A stretch of DNA of 64,000 nucleotides from Cercophora sp. LCS_1 (taxonomy: Eukaryota; Ascomycota; Sordariomycetes; Sordariales; Lasiosphaeriaceae): contig JAPZLL010000039.1 of NCBI GenBank assembly GCA_036250225.1, forward strand, positions 186,001 through 250,000. The letters are read 5' to 3'. Positions 57,325-64,000 of the stretch are shown here, piece by piece. The stretch's first letter is position 1. Each line of letters opens with the position of its first letter. The position numbers and the translations under genes are program-made. Below the pieces are notes generated by a model. It was given only the letters and a program-made list of their open reading frames with translations. It ran no database searches and had not been told where the DNA came from.

Positions 57325-57849
57325 GGCTGGCTTTTATTTCCCCGGTGTTGAAGTTGGCAGGTTGTGGGGACTTGGTGGAGATGGGGGGTGCTTCCTTCAG
57401 CTGTCCAGTGTCGCCCGACATGATTCGTTCCTTCCATCCCGACTCGGCAAGACATGCGACTCCCTGCAGCGACGCTGCCAAGCCCCTAACTAAAACTGTC
57501 CGCCGATGAAGTTGACTGATACAATCTGGAAAGAAGAGGCTCACTTCATCTTCCGTCAAAGCATGTTGTGCAGGACTTCAAATAGAATTGTCAGCCCTGT
57601 AACTGGTGCCCTCCTGCTCGTTGAAGCAAAGTTTACCGACTAAAGCCATCCAAAGTGGTCTTAACAGATACAGTGTGCCTTTTTTCCCCCACCAATTTAG
57701 CTTCGTTATGGCTTCAAACGGTCAATCCTCTCTAGGTTCACGTGAAAGGTCACGTCTTGTTCCTGGCCAGAGTTTCTCCCCGTCCAACATTGCACCGAAA
57801 TTGTATACAGGACCACGACACACACGATCACGAATACCGCAATACTATC
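57325..57849. other. Intergenic, no gene recognised
   Basis: Between the HET pseudogene promoter and the 3' end of the polytopic protein gene. Confidence 0.45.
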
Positions 57850-59999
57850 TCATACATACTTCTTGCCCTTCATCAACTTCACCACCCCTTGCACCCTCCT
57901 AGCACCGTTGTCCACCAAATACATTCCTACCTTTCCCGTATTATCAGCTCTGATAGCCACGTCCCGTTCGCCCAGCGCATTCCACCCTTTCCCGCGCTGC
58001 TCCGGCAACCCAAAAACATCCGGCCTCGGCTTCGAGTTCCACACAAGCAAAATTAATGTCTCCAGACTATCCCACGCCGCAACTGCTAGGACTCCCTTGC
58101 TAACACCGAAGAAGCGGCTAACACATTCCCAAACCACCAGATACACAAAGCAAACACCTACCATCCCAAGATAGATATACATGACATAGGACGCAAAGTC
58201 AAGGGTCGGCGTTCGCTTCCTCGAGCAATACCCAAATCGCTCCGCGGAGAAGATGAACTGTGTGGTTTGCTGGGCGAGTATCTCTCTCAGCTCGTCCTCC
58301 GTCGTGACAGTGGCGGTTTTTGCAACGGCAATTCCACCGCTCGGCTCCCCGCTGCCGCTAAAACCGCTCCCAGCACCGGAAAAGCCAAAGACAAACTCAT
58401 GGTTCTCGAGGCCGTGGGCGGCCCCAATGTTGGAGATGCGGATCGCGTTGGCGTTGGCGGGTTCGGGGAACACGCCGTGGCTGGTGCCATTGGATGCAGC
58501 GCGCGCGAGACCGTCAGCCACGACGGTGCCGAGAACCTTTTGGAGAATGTACTGTGTAAAGGCGCGGTCGGCGCCGCGACCGGAGAAGGAGTCAGTGGCG
58601 CTGCCAGGATTAAAGACCGCGAGAGGCATGCTAGATGTGTTCGTGATCTTGTTGTCGGGGTTGAGGATGTTGTTGTCCGATAGAGGCTTAGTCGTCATGG
58701 CGGCTTTGATGAGGGCTGACAGAGCCGAACGCAGAGAGGTCGGTGCTGACAGGGGGATCAGCAAAGTCAATGTCCCCTTGGGGGTCGAGGAGTGTTGCCC
58801 AGCTATCGAGCATACTAATCGCCGACCCCATTGAGCCGCGGATTTTGGAAGAACTGTTTGCGTCGAAGAATGCGGCCGGGCCGGTGATATTGCTGACAAG
58901 GAGCTTTGTCCCTCGAGGCGAAATGGTCAAGGTAGACTGCGCCCAGTGCGCCGCGATGACACAGGCAAACGTCAGGACTTTGACCTCCCGCTCCTCACTT
59001 GTTGTGTTGAGATCGAGATATGGAAGGGAAATGGCCGCCAACAGTGGTTGGCTTGTCGAGGAGTTGGGTGCCGAGAGGGCGACAACGGGCTCTATACCGG
59101 TCCCATTCAGCACCATGAGAGGAATCGGTAGTGGCGCCTGTGCTTTGGCCTGTTCACAGTTCTCATCCCCGAAACATTCGATGGACCCATAATAAAAGTT
59201 CGGGGGGTCATCAGCTTCCAGATTCTCCCTCTCGTAGGCTGTACACCGAGTTTGAACGACGGGCTGGTACATGGGCGAGTCCTGGGACGTCTGGAGCCTG
59301 AACTTTGGCTCTCCAGAAAGCGTGCCGACATCAACATAGCCGTACTGGAGGTAGTTGAGGAGGCGCCCTACAGTCAACATTGACGACATGGAAACCGTTG
59401 TGGTGTAGGTGACGTTCCCACCATCCGCAAACTCTACGGGCGAGCTTGAGACAACACGACGATGGGTGGTGCCGGTAGGCTCGGACAGCTCGATCTCGTT
59501 TGTGAGGGCCGATATCTCCCACCCCTTGACCCAATTCCAAATCTCCGGGAAGCCGCCCCCTGGACACCAGTATGCATACAGTCCAGACTCAGTGTCGCAA
59601 CCCTGCCCCGTGGCTGGAGTTTAGACTGCGCGGCCAAGTCTCGGTGGGTGACATGTTGTAGAAGAATGGTGCCCGAATTCTATGAAAAGCACCCGTCAAT
59701 GTTACCCAGTCAAGTTCGGGCACCATAAGAATAGCTGACGCCGGACCCACCAAGGTAGCCATGAGCGTGTTGACGGCGACCAGCAATGCCAAGACGTAGG
59801 CACGACCTTTCCGGGCGGCAACAGTACCCCAAAAAGAGCCGCTGATGAGATGCGGCACATCGCCGACACGGTAAGCGCTCGAGAGGAGACCGATTGGGAG
59901 ATGTGACTGCACCAGCAGGCGTTGGAAGATCTTGACGGTGATGGCGGCGAGTGACGCCACGATAAAGAGCTCATGGCACTTGGCTGCCAGCTGGTCCAT
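57850..59999 (-). CDS. Polytopic membrane protein related to the 31-kb gene (666 aa model)
   Basis: Model: 59999-59693, 59613-58816, 58745-57850. ATG 59999 gives MDQLAAKCHELFIVASLAAI, the same block (AAK.HE..IVAS) that follows the first membrane segment of the 31.1-kb protein, so the N-terminal segment seems missing here. A further upstream exon is possible. Then come VLALLVAVNTLMATLVGP (membrane), LYAYWCPGGGFPEIWNW, VVSSSPVEFADGGNVTYTT, an ectodomain with sequons, and YVMYIYLGMVGVCFVYLVVW near the end. The 58746-58815 intron (GTATGC...CTGTCAG) is convincing. The first junction is weak: donor GTGCTT, or alternatively one extra G in a G4 run at about 59606-59609, which would make this a pseudogene. 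Confidence 0.58.
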
Positions 60000-61140
60000 T
60001 GCTGCAACCGTTGTGATTTGTGGGAGCTAGAAGGGGTGCGGTGCTGGAAAAGGTGGAGGGGTTCAGGGATTGCTGGGTGGGGGTTACTGGGCTTTGGGCT
60101 GTCGAGGGCCACGCCATCTGTCACGGGGTGGACTGTGTATTGAGAATATGCGAGACACTAGATGAAGATTACTTCACTTCCTATTAGAACGTCCGCTTCA
60201 TACTTTACGATCCATTTATAATAATTCGTTGACTCTGGCGCCAACAACTGCAGACAGGCAGATTGTCAAATGACCGATCTGTGCCCCATCCCCGGTATTG
60301 CCTTGCGCGATGGAAACTGCGGCTGGGGGGGAGCAATGTTTCATCGTCTGGCAGAGGCGCCCCTTGCCCTATGACGGACAGCGGCTTCCTTCCAGCACGC
60401 CTTGCGCGACGTTTCATCTCGGCGCAAAGTCTGTGCATCTCCCTAAGGTTCCCGGTATTTCGAGATGATCCAGCCCTGGGAGCTCCCGCAAAAGTTGTCG
60501 CAAATTAGGGGACGGGAGTCGAAAATCGTGGCTTGCTCTCATCGTATCAGCCTGTGTTTGGGATTCGGTCAACAAATCGAGACGCGGTGCAAACGAAGAG
60601 AACTCTTGCGAATTCGCACACCAAGGACAGCTGGAAGACCCTGCATTTAATGATCGCATTCATGCGAGCCGCACGTTTTGGCTCTTGGCGACGCTTGGGG
60701 GTTGGCTGCCTCGCAGCCTTGCCGTGGTTTTACGAACCACCACACCTCAGCTGTTTCAACAATCATACAATCTAATTCCCCAGTAATCCTATCAAAGCCG
60801 GCAGTCATCTCTCCCAGGTATCCACCTGCGACGACATCGCGTCCGACTCCAAATCTCGAGGTGAGCATTCGAGGCACTTCCATCCACGCAGATCGTCAGG
60901 CTTCTTATGCAGCCAAAGCGCTGTTTAACTTAGCTTTACAACGAATAGGAGATCCTATAGGTTTCTTCGAAATAGCAACCTTCATCTAATTCGTCAATGG
61001 CCCGTATTCTAACGTGAGGTTGATGATACCCTAACCCTAGCCCCTTTTCCTTGCAAACTTGATCCCATCACCGAGGTAACGCAGTGGGCTCCACCACAAC
61101 ACGCCCCTTTTTCATCACATTTCGCATCCAAATGCAACAT
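60000..61140. other. Intergenic, no gene recognised
   Basis: About 1.1 kb upstream of the polytopic protein; small ORFs only. Contains CCCTAACCCTAGCCCC at 61027-61044, too short to count as telomeric repeat. Confidence 0.45.
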
Positions 61141-63060
61141 CTACCCAGACCCTCCACATCCAAATCCCGGCGGCGCACCCGCCTCAAGCCCAGCCTGCCC
61201 CACACACCCCCTCTGAAACACGCCCGTCCTAAACTTGGCCGTCCACTCCCTCCCGTCGCTACCAAGCCCATACTCAAAGAACCAGGTCCCCGGAAGCAAA
61301 GCGCAATCATCAACCTGGCCCTTGAGCTCCTCTCCCGTATCTGAGCCAGCCCAACCCTTGCCCCACATCACATAGTCGTTGAAAAGCACCTTGTACGTCG
61401 AATCACACGCCCCAGCCTTCCCGCCCTCATGCGACTGCCTCAGCGTGACCGGCTCAACTTCATACACCACCTCCCCAGCCGTCAGCTTTCCGCCACCCTT
61501 TACATTCTCCGGGTTACTCGGATCGTTTCCGTCACAACCATCAATAACGCCACCCAGCAACTTATCCACGCACTCCTCCTTTGACTTGACACCACCGCCT
61601 CCACTCACCCTCACAACCACTTCGTTCAGAGTCTTCTCCAGGTATCTTCTCTCGACATCACCTTGGCCCACAACTTCCTCGCAGAATTTATCGCGGATAA
61701 TATTAGCCATCCTCTCTCGTTCCACATACTTCCTATCCTTCAAGCCCCTGCACTCATTCCTATCCACCACCACTGGTGGTGGAACGACTGGCTCACTCTC
61801 AGGCACCCCACCAACGCCCGCGACCTTATCGTCGCGCATCTGCTTGACGAAAAAGTCCTTGAGCGCTTTATGCCCCGGAAACTTTGGGTGGAATGGGCGG
61901 GCGGTGTATCCGAATCCGAACTGCGCTGGCGCAGGCGCAGGAGCACCACCGGGCTCTGCAGCCTCGGGGTTACTTTGCACTGCAAGGATGGAAGGGCTGT
62001 TTGCCGAAGGGACCTCAAACCCCTCGGGGGCAGACATGATGGTCAGCCCGTCCCGCTGAATGGTAACCCATGGTTTATCAACGCCCTGCTTTTCGTCGTA
62101 GTACTGGAAATTCCACAGCCAAACGTCTGGGTTATAAAACTGGTCGTCAAATGTGTGACCAGCTTCGCAGAATCGATGACCGTTGAAGATGGGCGATGGT
62201 TGCACGTGTCGGAGCTTGATGCTGGGCCGGACGGGGGACGGAGGCGTCAGGTTTTTGACGACCTCGGCCTGGATGGTATTGAACTTCTCGACCTTGTCGT
62301 TAATCTCCTTGCGGAGGCCCTGGACAAGCTTTGGGAACCCGACACTGTAGTTGGCGTGGGCAAAGGTCCAGTCGTTGCAGTCGGGGGTTGTGGCGTCAAA
62401 GAAGTGGACGTATGCGCTGAGATACATGTCGAAAGAACCGGTCGGGCCGTCGAGGTTCCCGTCTTGAGCCATGTTCAAGATGTCGGCAAGGACTTCATTG
62501 AGACTCCCACTAAACTTGTCGGGATTAGACATGTAGTCGTCTGACTTTGCCAGGTTCTGTTTACACAGTCCCTTGCCGTCAGGATCTTGGTCAAATGCAG
62601 GTCCCCAGCCAAAGGGGTGTCCAAAGTCGATGGGCTGGTAGATGCACGCGCGGGCAATGGCTCCAAAAAAGGCATCGTTGCCGCCAAACATACCCCACGC
62701 TATACTGGGCTTGCCGGCTCTGTCGGTGAACTGTCGCTTGATATCGGCCATGAGGGTGCCGCCGCATGCCGCAAAGTTGAAGACGGAGTTATCCCCAGTC
62801 CAGGATTTGTCCTCAGACATCTGAACACCCCAGGCTTCTCTTGTTCGATAACAGAACTCGGAATCTGTGGGCTGATAAACATTGCTTCGGTTGTAGGCGA
62901 CTCCCGATGCCCAAGAGTCGCCGATGACAGCCCATGTGAGAGGGGGCGGAGCATTGTCTGCTTGCGGAACAGGGTTAGGGAGTGCTAGGACCGGGCAGAC
63001 AGCCGCAAAGCTGAAGGCCAACAGTCTACCAGGCCAGCCTGGAAAATTCTTGAACGGCAT
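61141..63060 (-). CDS. Secreted SGNH/GDSL-type esterase or lipase-like protein (639 aa)
   Basis: Single exon. Signal peptide residues 1 to about 26 (GRLLAFSFAAVCPVLALPNP). SGNH blocks: WAVIGDSWASG (Ser49, block I), FAACGGTLM (block II-like Gly), WGMFGGNDAF (block III Gly-x-Asn-Asp), and FHPKFPGHKAL (block V, His before the Pro-x-Phe-Pro-Gly pattern). Family length is usually 350-450 residues, so about 250 residues C-terminal to block V are extra. They are acidic and Cys-containing (EECVDKLLGGVIDGCDG, DDCALLPGTWFFEYG). Expected to hydrolyse an extracellular ester such as a wall acyl group or lipid; substrate unknown. No intron needed. Confidence 0.87.
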   Translation of the reverse strand: MPFKNFPGWPGRLLAFSFAAVCPVLALPNPVPQADNAPPPLTWAVIGDSWASGVAYNRSNVYQPTDSEFCYRTREAWGVQMSEDKSWTGDNSVFNFAACGGTLMADIKRQFTDRAGKPSIAWGMFGGNDAFFGAIARACIYQPIDFGHPFGWGPAFDQDPDGKGLCKQNLAKSDDYMSNPDKFSGSLNEVLADILNMAQDGNLDGPTGSFDMYLSAYVHFFDATTPDCNDWTFAHANYSVGFPKLVQGLRKEINDKVEKFNTIQAEVVKNLTPPSPVRPSIKLRHVQPSPIFNGHRFCEAGHTFDDQFYNPDVWLWNFQYYDEKQGVDKPWVTIQRDGLTIMSAPEGFEVPSANSPSILAVQSNPEAAEPGGAPAPAPAQFGFGYTARPFHPKFPGHKALKDFFVKQMRDDKVAGVGGVPESEPVVPPPVVVDRNECRGLKDRKYVERERMANIIRDKFCEEVVGQGDVERRYLEKTLNEVVVRVSGGGGVKSKEECVDKLLGGVIDGCDGNDPSNPENVKGGGKLTAGEVVYEVEPVTLRQSHEGGKAGACDSTYKVLFNDYVMWGKGWAGSDTGEELKGQVDDCALLPGTWFFEYGLGSDGREWTAKFRTGVFQRGCVGQAGLEAGAPPGFGCGGSG

Positions 63061-63634
63061 AGTGTGAACACAAGGAGTGAGAGTGAAAAAGGGCTGAGGA
63101 GTCAGGGAACAAAGAACGAGCTGACTGACCTGATATGACCTGAAAAGTATCGGGATTTATCAAACGACCCAAGACGACAAGGCCAGCTTTCGTGCCACCG
63201 CGCAGGCAGAGAGACTATTCTTAGATAGACGGCTACGCCTCCATCCTTCAAGCAGTTGGTATTCGGACCCAAAAGTTGAAAGTCTCGACACCCCAACAAC
63301 TTGAGCTAACCGCCGACATCAAGTATCATCGAAGATGGCGTGAACGATAGGAGTTTTGAAACAAATCCTGATGTGGTTACTGTGGCTGAGGCCAATGTCG
63401 CCGAGCGGCGTAGATTTCGTGAAGCGCGGGGTCAGTATTCTTGGCTGGCCCCCAAGCCCCGATGCTGAAGACCCAACAGTGTTTCAGACATACTGCCACT
63501 CCAACCAACAACCCAACCTCACAACCACGAGATAATGAGATTATCACTTCGTCCTCATCTCCAACATGCCCACCTATCATACCCCGTCATTGTCGACAAC
63601 TTTGAAGAACATCTTCTCGCGCATCAATTGCATC
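63061..63634. other. Divergent promoter region
   Basis: Between the SGNH esterase and the secreted partial gene; no additional coding sequence. Confidence 0.5.
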
Positions 63635-64000
63635 ATGTATCGTTATTTCCGCTTCGTTCTCGCCGCAGCGCTGTCCGCTCTTCTCCTCCAGCTGGTTGCT
63701 GCATCCTCCCAAATCGCTCTCGGAGCCGCTGAGCAACAACCTTTGGGGGGGCTAGAACCATCCAGTGCCCCAGTCGCACGGAACTTCAGCGTCGGCTTCT
63801 CTCTCCACAGCTCCTACGGCGCCGCGGCCATCATCTTTTCCTACCCAGATGGCAAGCGGGAAACGCACACAACTGTGTATCACGGGAGCTCCGAATACCG
63901 CCGCGTGATGGCAAAGCTGTCTTTGGAGTCATCAAGGCATATAGCACCCCCCTACAACGACGATGGGGAGTACTGGGCCGACCAGCCACGAAAGGCTCTT
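63635..64000 (+). CDS. Secreted protein, 5' part only (window edge)
   Basis: ATG at 63635 starts a signal peptide (MYRYFRFVLAAALSALLLQL, cleaved near VAASSQ), followed by FSVGFSLHSSYGAAAIIFSY and PDGKRETHTTVYHGSSEYR. The frame remains open to the window end (122 codons). The pattern of a short beta-strand block with FSLHSSYG..IIF.YPDG resembles the N-terminus of fungal secreted Hsp70-like proteins, but too little is present to be certain. Confidence 0.6.
   Translation, partial: MYRYFRFVLAAALSALLLQLVAASSQIALGAAEQQPLGGLEPSSAPVARNFSVGFSLHSSYGAAAIIFSYPDGKRETHTTVYHGSSEYRRVMAKLSLESSRHIAPPYNDDGEYWADQPRKAL

Noticed and set aside
58688..58899. Frame change in the 57.9-60.0 kb gene first read as a frameshift
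   Set aside because: A GTATGC...CTGTCAG intron (58746-58815) restores frame exactly, so this junction is normal splicing.
61027..61044. Telomere-like CCCTAA repeats
   Set aside because: Only two partial units; no array, so not a telomere or clear interstitial telomeric repeat.
61379..62544. Plus-strand ORFs of 226 and 293 codons
   Set aside because: Antisense to the SGNH esterase, which has signal peptide and GDS/GGND motifs.

Overview
This is a filamentous ascomycete (Pezizomycotina) window, most likely a Sordariomycete of the Sordariales/Chaetomiaceae type. The reasons are short GT-AG introns (about 50-190 bp), GC-rich coding sequence, an AA9 lytic polysaccharide monooxygenase with a CBM1, HET-domain, DUF6536, PTH11-type rhodopsin, LaeA-like and Clr5 proteins, and transposon relics whose lesions look like repeat-induced point mutation (RIP). 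There are no bacterial-style operons and I recognised no tRNA, rRNA or CRISPR. All gene models were spliced by eye and phase-checked, not aligned to transcripts.

Layout. 1.4-8.4 kb (+): one seven-exon gene whose 2,162-residue product joins an N-terminal GHKL/HSP90-like ATPase (sacsin/NO VEIN type), a NO VEIN C-terminal (DUF3883-like) region and a HET domain. I consider this the most interesting object here. 8.8-9.7 kb: a large imperfect palindrome and an LTR-like segment. 10-13.5 kb: a disordered protein and an RNase H-like protein lacking catalytic residues. 14-15.1 kb: AA9-CBM1 LPMO (-). 16.2-18.7 kb: DUF6536 membrane protein (-). 19.4-20.8 kb: tubulin-tyrosine-ligase-like protein (-). 22-23.1 kb: small membrane protein (+). 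24-25.3 kb: Thr-rich secreted protein with an apple/PAN-like end (+). 25.6-26.9 kb: LaeA-like methyltransferase (-). 27.4-27.9 kb: small secreted protein (-). 28.6-30.1 kb: damaged membrane-protein gene (-). 31.1-33.4 kb: polytopic glycoprotein (+). 34.1-35.3 kb: Cys-rich/Thr-rich single-pass surface protein (+). 35.7-37.9 kb: subtilase (-). 39.1-41.7 kb: tandem segmental duplication of a secreted-protein gene, one copy frameshifted. 42.2-43.9 kb: Clr5 protein (-). 45.4-46.3 kb: SDR (-). 46.8-50.1 kb: protein kinase fused to a C-terminal membrane module (-). 50.3-52.7 kb: Tad1-like LINE fragments and an LTR-like segment. 53.4-54.7 kb: PTH11-type rhodopsin-domain protein (-). 55.2-57.3 kb: decayed HET gene (-). 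57.9-60.0 kb: second polytopic protein, related to the 31 kb one (-). 61.1-63.1 kb: secreted SGNH esterase (-). 63.6 kb to the end: start of a secreted protein (+).

How it fits together. This is an accessory region, not a biosynthetic cluster. It mixes candidate non-self-recognition genes (ATPase-NOV-HET fusion, HET pseudogene, kinase with a membrane module), secreted and surface proteins, fast-evolving multi-pass membrane families, and RIP-scarred repeats. The genes do not form an obvious single pathway. The shared theme is self/non-self and environmental interaction in a repeat-influenced part of the genome.
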